Positions 25,853 through 35,181 of a DNA stretch of 64,000 bases are shown piece by piece (the stretch's first letter is position 1; each line of letters opens with the position of its first letter). Made by a program: the position numbers and the translations under genes. Below the pieces are notes generated by a model that searched no databases, was not told the origin of the DNA, and saw nothing but the letters and a program-made list of their open reading frames with translations. The stretch is from NCBI GenBank assembly GCA_902475025.1, contig CABRXX010000008.1:1-64000 (forward strand), in the 5' to 3' direction. Source of the stretch: Merdiplasma sp905207905. Its GTDB lineage: Bacteria > Bacillota > Clostridia > Lachnospirales > Lachnospiraceae.

Positions 25853-26686
25853 ATGTTAAAAGCACTCATCGTCGAAGATGAACCCTTAATGAGAGAATAT
25901 CTTATGACAAATTTAAATCAGATTCACAAGCAATGGAGCACCTGTGCCTGCGCAAGAGACGGAGTGGAAGCCCTCGCCCTGCTCAAAACCCAGAGCTATG
26001 ATCTGGTGATCTCAGATATCAAAATGCCAGAGATGGACGGAATTGAGCTGGCGTTGTACATCCGCCACAATTATCCGGATACTGACGTCATTCTTCTCAC
26101 TGGATATGACGAATTTGAATACGCCAGGAGCGCCGTCCGCGCCGGAGTTTTCGATTATCTTTTAAAGCCCCTTCAGGATCTGGAACTCCACCAGGTACTT
26201 CAGCGTCTGGCTGAAAAACGCCTGGGGGTCTCTTCTGCTCCCGAAGACACCCCCAGTTCCCATTCCCTTTCCCCGGCAATTCCTTCCACTGTCGGGTTTC
26301 AAAATCCTAACCTTTCCGCTCCCTCTGAATCAGAAACAGAACCCTCCAATATTCTGATCGATCGGGTGCGGGATTATATTCAGCAACACTATGCCGAACC
26401 CCTCTCCCTAAACGAAATTGCTGACCGTATGCATATTAATCCCGCCTACCTAAGTAGCATTTTCAAATCAGAGCGTGGAGAATCCTACTCAAAATATATT
26501 CTCCGACTGCGAATGGAACGGGCGGCGCTGCTGCTTCGCACCCATACTGCGGGAAAAATCAGTGATATTGCAAAAGAGATCGGATACGTCTCCCCCAAGC
26601 ATTTTGACGCTGTATTTAAGAAATATTATGGTATGACTCCCAAACGCTACCAAGAGCAGGCGCAAAGTAGGGGCAATACAAACTAA
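25853..26686 (+). CDS. YesN/AraC-type response regulator
   Basis: A 277-residue regulator. The receiver domain spans residues 1-120 with acidic residues in VEDEP, phospho-acceptor Asp55 in VISDIKMPEMDG and the conserved Lys in YLLKPL. A Pro/Ser-rich linker (about 128-165) leads to a C-terminal AraC-type double helix-turn-helix (about 170-272; LSLNEIADRMHINPAYLSSIFK and DIAKEIGYVSPKHFDAVFKKYYGMTPKRY). It is co-transcribed with the kinase and points away from the importer operon, whose activation it probably controls. AGGAGG lies upstream of the ATG. Confidence 0.93.
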   Translation: MLKALIVEDEPLMREYLMTNLNQIHKQWSTCACARDGVEALALLKTQSYDLVISDIKMPEMDGIELALYIRHNYPDTDVILLTGYDEFEYARSAVRAGVFDYLLKPLQDLELHQVLQRLAEKRLGVSSAPEDTPSSHSLSPAIPSTVGFQNPNLSAPSESETEPSNILIDRVRDYIQQHYAEPLSLNEIADRMHINPAYLSSIFKSERGESYSKYILRLRMERAALLLRTHTAGKISDIAKEIGYVSPKHFDAVFKKYYGMTPKRYQEQAQSRGNTN

Positions 26687-26712
26687 CGCTAATACGGGAA
26701 ATCTCTTTTCTC

Positions 26713-27420
26713 TTATGACAAGTCCTCTGATACCTCTAAATCCTGCGCGTTCTCCAGCCTCACTTCTTGAGCCGGCAGCTCCCTCAGTCCCCTGTCTTCT
26801 GTCGGCCCTTCCCTCCGTCTCCTGTCATTCTCGATCCACTCGTCCAGAGTCAGGGGCTGATAATCAGAAAACATACAGAAGCAGTTGATCATATGGCAGG
26901 GAATATTCTGCAGCCCCTCCTGGCCTTTAATCTCACGCCTGAATTCCCTGGTCAGTCTCTGGAACTGATCTACCAAAAGCTCATCAAAAGTATTGTGAAC
27001 ATGGCCGTAAAGCATATAGGTGCGGTCAGAACCGTCTTTCTTCTTCCGGTACTGGCCATTGTAGCAGACAATGGGATAATGGGAGAGGATCACCTTCCGC
27101 TTATTGTCATACAGCTCCGCGTATGGCTTGATCCAGCCAAAACGGCTCTCATCAAAGTGCTTATCCCCAATGTAGCGGTCATGATTTCCCTGGATGAGGA
27201 ATAACTTTCCCTTCAGCTGCTCCACAATGGCATTGGTAGCCTTTCCCTTGCCCACAGACAGATCCCCAAGGATCACCACCTCGTCATTTTCTCTGACTTT
27301 CTGATTCCACTGCTGAATCATATAACGGTTCATTTCCTCCCCATCTGTAAACCCACGGCAGTCCATATGTTCATTTAATACCTGATGATAAAAATGCAGG
27401 TCAGAGATATAATACCGCAT
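26713..27420 (-). CDS. calcineurin-like metallophosphoesterase
   Basis: A 235-residue cytoplasmic phosphoesterase. The metal motifs are in family order: ISDLHFYH (Asp7, His9), VILGDLSVGKG, IQGNHDRY, LSHYPIV and YGHVHNT. No signal sequence is present. Close relatives include small metallophosphoesterases of unclear substrate. It converges with the response regulator gene with a 26-bp gap and lies downstream of pepT on the same strand, 81 bp away. Confidence 0.88.
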   Translation of the reverse strand: MRYYISDLHFYHQVLNEHMDCRGFTDGEEMNRYMIQQWNQKVRENDEVVILGDLSVGKGKATNAIVEQLKGKLFLIQGNHDRYIGDKHFDESRFGWIKPYAELYDNKRKVILSHYPIVCYNGQYRKKKDGSDRTYMLYGHVHNTFDELLVDQFQRLTREFRREIKGQEGLQNIPCHMINCFCMFSDYQPLTLDEWIENDRRRREGPTEDRGLRELPAQEVRLENAQDLEVSEDLS

Positions 27421-27501
27421 CCTGTACTCCTGTCTGACTTAGCTGAGGGGCGGGAAAGCTCTGCTCCTCAGCCCTCCAGCTAAGTGCTTATCTGTTATCT
27501 A

Positions 27502-28719
27502 TTATTCTGCATATCTTCTTAAAATGCCCAGCATCACCTGTACTGCCGTATCCATACCCTCTGCGGTAATGTGCTCATAGGGGCCATGGTAAGCGTAACC
27601 GCCAGTTCCCAGATTGGGACAGGGCAGTCCGCGAAAGCTTAACTGAGCACCGTCTGTACCTCCCCGGATGGGATCCGTGTTGGGCTCCATACCCAATTCC
27701 CGAATCGCTGCCTTTGCGTGATCGACCAGATGCATACAGGGTTCAATCTTTTCAATCATATTCCGGTACTGCTCCTGGATCTTCAGAGTAACGGTGCCTT
27801 CGCCGTACTTTTCATTCAGAATCTTGGCAATATGCTTCAGGGTTTTCTCCCGTGCTTCAAAACTGGCTGCGCTGTGATCCCGGATAATGTACTGCAATTT
27901 AGCCTGCTCCACCGTTCCCTCCATCTCACAGAGATGGAAAAAGCCTTCATACAGATCTGTGTGAGCCGGGGTTTCCAAATTCGGCAGCATACTGTTGATC
28001 TCCATAGCCACCAGGGCTGCATTGACCATCTTATCCTTGGCTTCACCGGGATGAATGTTCATGCCTCGAATCTCAAATTCAGCTCCGCTGGCATTAAAAT
28101 TTTCATACACGATCTCATTTTCGCACCCTCCGTCCGCCGTGTAGGCAAACTCTGCCCCCAGCCCCGGAATATCCAATTTTCCTGCGCCGCTTCCCACCTC
28201 TTCATCTGGTGTAAACGCAATGCACACCCTTCCATGAGCCATCGTTCCTTTCAGCAATTCCTCTGCAACGGTCATGATCTCTGCAACCCCCGCCTTGTCA
28301 TCTGCTCCCAACAGCGTAGTTCCATCTGTGGTGATCAGAGTTCTTCCTTTCAGCTGCCTCAGATGAGGAAAAGTCTGAACAGAGAGCACTTTTCCGCTGT
28401 CTCCCAGAACCACATCTTCTCCATCATAGTTCTCATGAACCTGCGGATTGACATGTTCCCCGCAAAAATCCGGAGTGGTGTCCAAATGGGCAATCAGGCC
28501 AATGGCGGGCTTGTCCTCATATCCCGGTGTAGCCGGAATCCAACCGTATACATAGCAGTTCTCATCCACCTTAGCTCCCTGCACTCCAAGGGCCTGCATC
28601 TCCTCCACCAACACTCTTGCCAAATCAAACTGACGCTCTGTAGTCGGCGTAGCTGTACTGTTCTCATCGCTTGTAGTGTAAATCTTTACATAATTTAAAA
28701 GTCTTTCGTATGCTCTCAT
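27502..28719 (-). CDS. pepT: peptidase T (tripeptide aminopeptidase)
   Basis: A 405-residue M20-family metallopeptidase that removes N-terminal residues from tripeptides in the cytoplasm. Metal-site segments are visible: LIAHLDTTPDFCGEHVNP, TTLLGADDKAGVAEIM and FTPDEEVGSGAGKLD. The dimer-domain and C-terminal RGGTDGAQLSFRGLPCPNLGTGG segments match PepT. AGGAG lies upstream of the ATG at 28719. Length equals that of known PepT proteins. No unusual context. Confidence 0.95.
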   Translation of the reverse strand: MRAYERLLNYVKIYTTSDENSTATPTTERQFDLARVLVEEMQALGVQGAKVDENCYVYGWIPATPGYEDKPAIGLIAHLDTTPDFCGEHVNPQVHENYDGEDVVLGDSGKVLSVQTFPHLRQLKGRTLITTDGTTLLGADDKAGVAEIMTVAEELLKGTMAHGRVCIAFTPDEEVGSGAGKLDIPGLGAEFAYTADGGCENEIVYENFNASGAEFEIRGMNIHPGEAKDKMVNAALVAMEINSMLPNLETPAHTDLYEGFFHLCEMEGTVEQAKLQYIIRDHSAASFEAREKTLKHIAKILNEKYGEGTVTLKIQEQYRNMIEKIEPCMHLVDHAKAAIRELGMEPNTDPIRGGTDGAQLSFRGLPCPNLGTGGYAYHGPYEHITAEGMDTAVQVMLGILRRYAE

Positions 28720-28845
28720 TCCAGTTCTCCTGTCTTTGTTTTTCTTATTTATTTTATCCTTGCTTTTTTGCTGCTTTCTCTGCTGCTTTTCTTATTCTTT
28801 TACTGATTGTTTTCCCATCATTTTCCCACTGTTTTGCTGGCAGCC

Positions 28846-29559
28846 TTACTTTTCTGTAATAGTTTTGCCATCCTTTTTCTTTGCCTTCAGCGTTTTCAGA
28901 TACGCCTTCCGCTCCTGACTGATCCGATAGGATTCAACCGCCTTCTGAATGGACTTGTTCTGGATCCAGGGATCCAGTCTTCCGCTCTCTAACAGCGGCA
29001 AAGCTGTCTCATACTGTTTGATCAGGGCAAAACTAAAGTACCAGGCAATCGCCATATTGATATAATACTCTTTCCTGTGGAGGGAAGCAACCAGTTCCAG
29101 CATTTCCGGCTGAAATTCTTCATCCAGAAAAAACTGGAGCAGGGTAACCACCGCAAACCGCACCGTATACTCGCAGTCACTTCTCACCCATCTGCATATC
29201 CTCTCATACACATCCTCCAGATGCTTCCGGAAAATCTTAGGGCTGATAGTATCGCACACAGCCCAGTTGTCTACATAGGGCAGGAATCTTTCCACGTCCT
29301 CTATTACCTGTTCATAGTCTGCCTTCCTTGTCCCCAAAATAAACCCGTGAAGGCAATTTTCCTCCTGATAATAATGAGGCAATTCCTGAAAAAAAGCCTC
29401 CCACTGTCCGTTTGTTATCAGTTCTCTGGCAAGCTTCCGCAGAATAGGCGTCCTCACTCCGATGATACGCTCTTTTGCTACATTGGGGATCAATTTTGCG
29501 TTAAAATCCCGAAACCCCAGATCCTGATTACTGAATAAATATTCCCGAATTTTCTCCAT
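28846..29559 (-). CDS. DNA alkylation repair protein (AlkD-like HEAT repeat)
   Basis: A 237-residue all-helical protein of the AlkD-like family of DNA glycosylase-type HEAT proteins. Landmarks are GVRTPILRKLARELI, the motif YVDNWAVCDTISPKIF containing the active-site-type Trp/Asp pair, and INMAIAWYFSFALIKQYE. The C-terminus is lysine-rich. Many family members remain uncharacterised for lesion specificity. It lies between tcdA and pepT on the same strand with gaps over 100 bp. Confidence 0.85.
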   Translation of the reverse strand: MEKIREYLFSNQDLGFRDFNAKLIPNVAKERIIGVRTPILRKLARELITNGQWEAFFQELPHYYQEENCLHGFILGTRKADYEQVIEDVERFLPYVDNWAVCDTISPKIFRKHLEDVYERICRWVRSDCEYTVRFAVVTLLQFFLDEEFQPEMLELVASLHRKEYYINMAIAWYFSFALIKQYETALPLLESGRLDPWIQNKSIQKAVESYRISQERKAYLKTLKAKKKDGKTITEK

Positions 29560-29671
29560 ACACGCTTCCTGCTTCTCCTAATTTTGTTTCTTTTCTCCCC
29601 TGCTGATCTCTTGCTGCTCCCCTTCTGCTCTGCCTGTTTCTTCTGTTTTCTATTCTCCCCCCTCGTCTTTT

Positions 29672-30481
29672 CTACTCCTGCCCCCGCCGTTTTCTGGCCT
29701 CCTCTGTAAGATCCTTTACCACTTCCCCCGCCATGATCAGCCCTGCCACAGAAGGCACAAAAGCGATGCTGGCAGGCACTCTTTGGCGCAGCACCGGAAG
29801 TTCCTGGGAGTACACCACCTTCAGTTTTTTTACTCCCCGGGCTTTCAATTCTCTGCGCATCACTTTTGCCAGAGGACACACGCTGGTCTTATAAATGTCC
29901 GCTACCTGAAAGCCGGCAGGATCCAGCTTATTTCCTGCCCCCATGCTGCTGATGACGGGCGCCCCCGCAGCCTGAGCCTTCATCACCAGCTCCACCTTGG
30001 CAGTCACGGTATCCACCGCATCCACCACATACGAGTATCCGGAAAAGTCAAACTGATCTGCCGTCTCCGGAAGAAAAAAACAGCAGTGTGTCTCCACCTG
30101 CGCATTCGGATTGATGGTCAGGATCCTTTGGCGCATGGCTTCCGTCTTATATTCCCCGATGGTCGCCACAGTGGCCACTGCCTGACGGTTTAAATTGCTC
30201 ATGGCTACCCGGTCGCTGTCCACCAGCACAAAATGCCCCACGCCGCTTCTTGCCAGAGCCTCCGCCGCATGGCCGCCCACTCCTCCCAGTCCAAAAATGG
30301 CTACCGTTGCCTGTCTTAAGATTTCTACCGCCTCGTCTCCGATCAGAGCGCTGGTGCGGGAGAGAGCTTCCTTAGGATCGTAGGAGCCCCCAGCAGGGCT
30401 AGTATCTTCTGTCTTTTCCTGTTCCTGGTAAATCCGCTTCTCCTGAAACAACTTTTTTTCCTCTTCCTGCAAAAATTTCAT
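29672..30481 (-). CDS. tcdA: tRNA threonylcarbamoyladenosine dehydratase (TcdA/ThiF-like)
   Basis: A 269-residue E1-like ATP-dependent enzyme that cyclises t6A in tRNA. After an unusual charged N-terminal extension of about 30 residues comes SRTSALIGDEAVEIL. The nucleotide loop is FGLGGVGGHAAEALARSGVGHF, with the acidic partner VLVDSDRVAMSNLNRQ. Later family landmarks are DAVDTVTAK, SSMGAGNKLDP and CPLAKVMRRELK. The start is the ATG at 30481; the longer open frame upstream is within the preceding gene's end and is not family-like. The hydrophilic N-terminal extension is the only odd feature. Confidence 0.9.
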   Translation of the reverse strand: MKFLQEEEKKLFQEKRIYQEQEKTEDTSPAGGSYDPKEALSRTSALIGDEAVEILRQATVAIFGLGGVGGHAAEALARSGVGHFVLVDSDRVAMSNLNRQAVATVATIGEYKTEAMRQRILTINPNAQVETHCCFFLPETADQFDFSGYSYVVDAVDTVTAKVELVMKAQAAGAPVISSMGAGNKLDPAGFQVADIYKTSVCPLAKVMRRELKARGVKKLKVVYSQELPVLRQRVPASIAFVPSVAGLIMAGEVVKDLTEEARKRRGQE

Positions 30482-30512
30482 TCTATTATTTCCTTTATCT
30501 CTTATTATAGTT

Positions 30513-32162
30513 TTATTCTGTGAGGCTATTCTTTCTCCAGCCTTCCTCCCTCTGCATAAGCAGCAAAATTCCCACAAACAGAGGCGCTGCAAAAATCAAT
30601 GGCTCCACATATCTCATAGAAACCGCAATCGGCGTGGCTGCCATCAGTGTTGCCCACACCAAAAAGAGCGGCATATACACTGCCAGCTTTCTAAAGCCAA
30701 ACTGCTTCCAACAGATCACCATGCTAAAGAACAAAAACCAAAAATACCAGGCGGAACTGATTGCTTTTTTAGGATTCACCACATTCTGAAAGGAAAATCC
30801 AAACCACTTCTGAAACAGATCTGTCTGTTCAATACCGCTTGTATTGGGCCATACATTATTTTGTATGTAGGCATCAAATCCAGCCACATTGAGACACCAA
30901 AATCCCGCTGTATTCATAATATACGCTTTCACATATTCTTTCGGATTTTGAAGAAGCAACTCAAACCAAAGCCGGAAAAATTCATTTTTATGGGTATTCA
31001 TATAGTCATGCTGAAAAGAAGCATCCCATTTTAGACTATCCGTCAGACAGGGAACATACTTTGCCTTCATTTCTTCGTAGGGCATAAATCGTTCAAGCTG
31101 TACTTTTTGTTCTTCTGTAATCGTCCCATCATAGGCAACGACTCTTCCTACCTGTTGAAGAGGTATCCCCAGAAATGCTGTAAAATTCCGTTCCTTTACC
31201 CCCATGCTTTTGTACACCGGCCCTTCGATCACCACTGAAAGCAAAATCCCTAGGATCATCAGACCATAAACTACGCCTCCATATCTCCTGTTTTTATAAT
31301 GCCGAAAGGTGGCCAATATATAAAACACCGTAGTTCCCACCACGATATAAATCCCATTATTTCTGGTGAGGATCACCAAAAGTCCCCACACCATGCAGCC
31401 CACAGAAGCTCCATAACTTCTCTCATCTCTTTTATGCTGTAAATATAAATCAATCAAATTTAATGTATAAAACAAAACTGCAAGGCTAAAAGGAATATCC
31501 TTCCATACAGAAACTGCGTTTAATGGAACCAGCGGAAAAAAGATCAGATAGATCATCGAACAGACTGCCAGCCATTTGGGCAGCTTATGCTTTAACATCC
31601 ACCATATAAAATAGAGGATCGTCCCTTCCACCGCCAGCATCTGAAGGGCAAAAAAGGCGGCCAGTGCCTGGAACAGGGTTCCTCCAAAACCTTCAAAAAA
31701 CTCGATCACACCCCTGAGCATCAGCGTATAAATAACAGGATGGGTATTTTTCAATTCTCCATTTCCCAGGGCCATAGAAATGGAGGCAAAGGTATCCGAA
31801 TAAATCCCTCCCGGATAATAAGACAAGTAGTAAGGCAGCCAGGCCAAAAATAATAGAACGGCTGCAAGGACAAGAAATCTTTTGTCACTCCACCATTCTG
31901 GCAAAAAGCCGCTGACCCTTTTGGGGATAAAATAAGTGCCCATACTCAGAAGCGCATAAGTAAGCACTGAAACTCCCAGGAAAATGAATACCGTCTTTAA
32001 GCTCATTGGCAGCATATAGTTTTCTTGTACGGTCCCCCAGACAGAACCGCTGAAATGAATCAACGTCATCACTCCGCTGGAAAGACCAAAAATCAGCGCT
32101 GCCGCTGCATAAATAGGAACAATAGGAAACTTTTTTCCTACAGACTTTTTATTAAAATTCAT
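30513..32162 (-). CDS. DUF6020-like polytopic membrane protein
   Basis: A 549-residue membrane protein with roughly a dozen hydrophobic segments. A conserved-looking acidic/aromatic stretch YLSYYPGGIYSDTFASI lies after the third or fourth helix, in the position where GT-C glycosyltransferases keep catalytic acids. A large extracytoplasmic loop occupies about residues 330-440. This fits the DUF6020 family common in Lachnospiraceae; function is unknown, and a lipid-linked sugar transferase is only an inference. The start is the ATG at 32162, supported by GGGAG about 8 nt upstream; 18 upstream codons have no such site. tcdA follows after 31 bp. Confidence 0.65.
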   Translation of the reverse strand: MNFNKKSVGKKFPIVPIYAAAALIFGLSSGVMTLIHFSGSVWGTVQENYMLPMSLKTVFIFLGVSVLTYALLSMGTYFIPKRVSGFLPEWWSDKRFLVLAAVLLFLAWLPYYLSYYPGGIYSDTFASISMALGNGELKNTHPVIYTLMLRGVIEFFEGFGGTLFQALAAFFALQMLAVEGTILYFIWWMLKHKLPKWLAVCSMIYLIFFPLVPLNAVSVWKDIPFSLAVLFYTLNLIDLYLQHKRDERSYGASVGCMVWGLLVILTRNNGIYIVVGTTVFYILATFRHYKNRRYGGVVYGLMILGILLSVVIEGPVYKSMGVKERNFTAFLGIPLQQVGRVVAYDGTITEEQKVQLERFMPYEEMKAKYVPCLTDSLKWDASFQHDYMNTHKNEFFRLWFELLLQNPKEYVKAYIMNTAGFWCLNVAGFDAYIQNNVWPNTSGIEQTDLFQKWFGFSFQNVVNPKKAISSAWYFWFLFFSMVICWKQFGFRKLAVYMPLFLVWATLMAATPIAVSMRYVEPLIFAAPLFVGILLLMQREEGWRKNSLTE

Positions 32163-32583
32163 AACTGCTCTCTCCCATTTTTTTCTCAGTATAGCATTAC
32201 AAAGCTTCCTATTCAATTAAAGAGCCTCAAAAAAATCCATATGCTTTTCTTCGATAAACTCTGTGCTCTCTGGCACCGTCTGTCACATTATTCATCAAGA
32301 AGTTCACCTCATTCTTCAATCCCAGATATTTTTCCTTGAAATCCAGCATTTCCATTTTACATTGTCAGAACTAATCGTTTCATAAATTTCCGTTTATATA
32401 CTAAAAATCTCATTTTAATAACAGCCACTTAAAATCTATCTTATTTACCATTTAAATTCTCTTCTTCAATACTTCTACCTCGCTCATCATAAAAGATGAC
32501 CTCTTACAATCAATACTCCAGATCATATCAACTGTAAAAGGCCATTACTCTGTAGTTTTACTTCAATAGTTTACTCTAGCTTT
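32163..32583. other. AT-rich junction region with coding-like fragments
   Basis: This 421-bp region marks the change from mid-GC to AT-rich sequence. No intact recognised gene is present. A 42-codon minus-strand frame (32227-32355) and a shorter coding-like stretch ending near 32440 may be remnants. No transposon ends or tRNA attachment site were found. Confidence 0.45.
32227..32355 (-). other. possible small ORF or gene remnant
   Basis: An open frame of 42 residues begins MEMLDFKEKYLGLKNEVNF and ends at TGA after a seven-T tract; the +1 frame continues with EAL and stops. The composition looks protein-like, but there is no ribosome binding site. It may be a fragment left at the island boundary. 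No family was recognised. Confidence 0.18.
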
Positions 32584-33555
32584 TCATTTTTTTCTACATA
32601 CATCAATATAAACTGCCGCCAATACAACCAGCCCCATTACAATCATCTGGTAAAATGAAGGTATTTTCAGCAAGTTCATACCTGTCGATAATACACCGAT
32701 TATAATAGCACCTATCATAGTCCCACCAATTTTTCCCACACCACCAGACATACTGGTTCCACCTAGCACTGTTGCCGCAATTACATCCATTTCAAATCCT
32801 TGTCCAACTGTAGGTTGACCCGAATATAAACGAGACGCCGTAATAATCCCCGAAATCGAGGCCAAAAATGCAATCAATATATAAACTAACCATACAATTT
32901 TCTTTGTATCAATACCAGAAAACTTTGCTGCCTCTTCATTTCCACCAATGGCATAAACCGAACGTCCAAATTTGCTTTTAGAAAGAAGCAAAATACAGAT
33001 TACCATTAATCCTATCATTACAATAACAGGTACTGGAATACTAAGAATATATCCATTTCCAAAAGATCCAAAATCGTCAGGAGTTCGTATCGGCTTACCA
33101 GATGAATAAATGTAGCTTGCACCACGCGCAACATTCATCATAGCCATTGTCACAATAAACGGCGGAATGGGCGTTCTGGAAATTATAAAACCATTAATCA
33201 CACCGCAAAGAGTTCCAACTGCTAATCCTGCCAGTACTGCCAAAACATAATTACAACCACTGCTAATCAGTCCTGCGCACAGTGTGCCTGATAATGCGAT
33301 CACAGATCCCACGGACAAATCTATTCCGCTGGTAATAATAACAAATGTCATTCCAAACGCCACTATTGCAGTTGTTGAGATCGATCTTAGAATTGTCCTT
33401 AAATTATTATATGTCAAAAATTTTTCTGGCACTAAAACAGAAAGAAGTATGCAAAGAAATAAGAGTGCTAATAAGGTTCCTGCGTTTTCTTTTACAAAAC
33501 GGACTATCGGATTTTTACTTCCTGTCAAAGTATCCTTTTTATTCTTTTTTGCCAT
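32584..33555 (-). CDS. ribose-type ABC transporter permease (RbsC-like), system 1
   Basis: A 323-residue CUT2 permease with eight to ten hydrophobic segments. Landmarks are FVIITSGIDLSVGSVIALSG, IGGNEEAAKFSGIDTKKI and TVLGGTSMSGGVGKIGGTMIGA, all typical of RbsC/XylH permeases. Its start overlaps the end of the ATPase gene by 17 bp, with a GGGGGGAG site inside that gene. It is the last gene of the three-gene system binding protein-ATPase-permease. Substrate is probably a pentose, polyol or other small sugar; it cannot be named from sequence. Confidence 0.92.
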   Translation of the reverse strand: MAKKNKKDTLTGSKNPIVRFVKENAGTLLALLFLCILLSVLVPEKFLTYNNLRTILRSISTTAIVAFGMTFVIITSGIDLSVGSVIALSGTLCAGLISSGCNYVLAVLAGLAVGTLCGVINGFIISRTPIPPFIVTMAMMNVARGASYIYSSGKPIRTPDDFGSFGNGYILSIPVPVIVMIGLMVICILLLSKSKFGRSVYAIGGNEEAAKFSGIDTKKIVWLVYILIAFLASISGIITASRLYSGQPTVGQGFEMDVIAATVLGGTSMSGGVGKIGGTMIGAIIIGVLSTGMNLLKIPSFYQMIVMGLVVLAAVYIDVCRKK

Positions 33556-35053
33556 TTTTATCTCCCCCCAACGCCTTTCTAATGATAATCTCTTGTTTTA
33601 TATCTTTTTCTTCAAGAATTTCCACCTGCTGCCCCTCTCTCATGATGACAACTCTGTGGCTTAAATGAATAACTTCTGGAAGCTCTGAAGATACCAATAT
33701 AACTCCAATTCCTGCATCTGCCATTTCTTTAATCAACTGATAAATTTCCTGCTTTGCTCCTACATCGATACCACGTGTGGGTTCATCCAATATTAATACT
33801 TTCGGTTTCGTTGCCAGCCACTTAGCAAGAACGACTTTTTGCTGATTGCCCCCGCTTAAATTCTTAACCTTTTGTTGATAGGACGGAGTTTTTACCCTCA
33901 GCTTTTTGCAATACCCGTCTACAATATCCCAATTTTTTGCTTTATCTAACTTAATCCCTTTTATTATTTTTTTCAAACTGCTAATAGTAACATTATAATC
34001 AATATCCTGTATCAAGATCAGTCCTTCCTCTTTCCTACTTTCCGGACAAAAAGCAATTCCAGCTTCTATTGCTTTTTGAGGACTTATATCCTGTAGCTCT
34101 CTATCTTCCAAAAAAATTTTTCCTTTTTCAATCGGATCTATACCAAAAATCATTCTCATAATTTCTGTTCGTCCGCTTCCTATCAGGCCGTAAAAACCAA
34201 GTACTTCTCCTTCATGCAAAACAAAATTAATATCTTTTAGTCTTCCCGGACTCGATAAATGCTCCACTCGAAAGATTTCCTTTCCTCGCCTAGATGTTTT
34301 TTCCGGAAAAACATCTCTAAATTCTCTCCCTACCATCAAACTCATCAACTTCTCATTATCCGTTTCGTTCACCGGCATACTATCAATATACTGCCCATCT
34401 CGGATCACCGTAATAGTATCACAAATAGTAAATATTTCCTCTAACCGATGCGAAATGTAAATAATAGAAATATTCTTCCTCTTCAATGTACGAATAAAGT
34501 CAAATAACTTCTGTACTTCCTTATCAGACAGCGAAGAAGTAGGTTCATCCATTACGATAATATGGGCATCCATAGAAAGTGCCTTTGCGATTTCTACCAT
34601 CTGCTGCTGTGCAGTAGTCAACTTCCCTACCTTTTGTTCCGGATCAATGCCCTCCAGCCCAAATGTATCCATAATCTCGCGCGCTTTTCGATTTAACTCT
34701 TTATCTCTCACCATCCCGAGACTATTGGTCTCCATACGCCCCATAAATATATTTTCAGTCACAGTCATATTCTTTGCCAGACACAGCTCCTGATGGATAA
34801 TGCTTATACGACATTTCTGGGCATCTTGAACACTTTTTATCTCAACTTTCTCTCCATCAATATAGATATTTCCCTTATCCGGCTGATGAATCCCACCTAA
34901 AACCTTTATTAACGTAGACTTTCCAGCTCCGTTTTCCCCCAGCAACGCATGTATTTCCCCTTCTTTTAAATCAAAAGAAATATCGTCCAGAGCAACCACA
35001 CCTGGAAATTCTTTTCTGATATTTTCCATTTTTAATATTGTTTTTCCAGTCAT
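33539..35053 (-). CDS. ribose-type ABC transporter ATPase (RbsA-like), system 1
   Basis: A 504-residue protein with two fused ABC domains. The N-terminal domain has GENGAGKSTLIKVLGG and Walker B HIIVMDEPTSSLS. The C-terminal domain has the degenerate loop GLIGSGRTEIMR, an intact signature LSGGNQQKVVLAKWL and VLILDEPTRGIDVGAK, the CUT2 pattern. It follows the binding-protein gene after a 128-bp gap holding a terminator-like hairpin, and overlaps the permease gene. Confidence 0.95.
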   Translation of the reverse strand: MTGKTILKMENIRKEFPGVVALDDISFDLKEGEIHALLGENGAGKSTLIKVLGGIHQPDKGNIYIDGEKVEIKSVQDAQKCRISIIHQELCLAKNMTVTENIFMGRMETNSLGMVRDKELNRKAREIMDTFGLEGIDPEQKVGKLTTAQQQMVEIAKALSMDAHIIVMDEPTSSLSDKEVQKLFDFIRTLKRKNISIIYISHRLEEIFTICDTITVIRDGQYIDSMPVNETDNEKLMSLMVGREFRDVFPEKTSRRGKEIFRVEHLSSPGRLKDINFVLHEGEVLGFYGLIGSGRTEIMRMIFGIDPIEKGKIFLEDRELQDISPQKAIEAGIAFCPESRKEEGLILIQDIDYNVTISSLKKIIKGIKLDKAKNWDIVDGYCKKLRVKTPSYQQKVKNLSGGNQQKVVLAKWLATKPKVLILDEPTRGIDVGAKQEIYQLIKEMADAGIGVILVSSELPEVIHLSHRVVIMREGQQVEILEEKDIKQEIIIRKALGGDKNGKKE

Positions 35054-35114
35054 ATATTCTCCTTCGCCAAGTTAAAGAAAACAAAACGCAAACAATCTTA
35101 TTAGTTTCATAGAA

Positions 35115-35154
35115 AAACAGGCTCCTTATTTCTAAAATTTTTTGGAGCCTGTTT
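35115..35154 (-). terminator. intercistronic terminator-like hairpin after binding-protein gene 1
   Basis: Arms AAACAGGCTCC (35115-35125) and GGAGCCTGTTT (35144-35154) pair perfectly around an AT-rich 18-nt loop. In the minus-strand direction the stem is followed by TTCTATGAAAC after a run of Ts. It lies between the binding-protein and ATPase genes of one operon, so partial termination is likely. Confidence 0.65.
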
Positions 35155-35181
35155 CCAAATTTTATTTTAAGAACTCAGCAA

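Noticed and set aside
27718..28698. 326-residue plus-strand open frame
   Set aside because: It is entirely antisense to pepT, has no ribosome binding site and no domain-like sequence.
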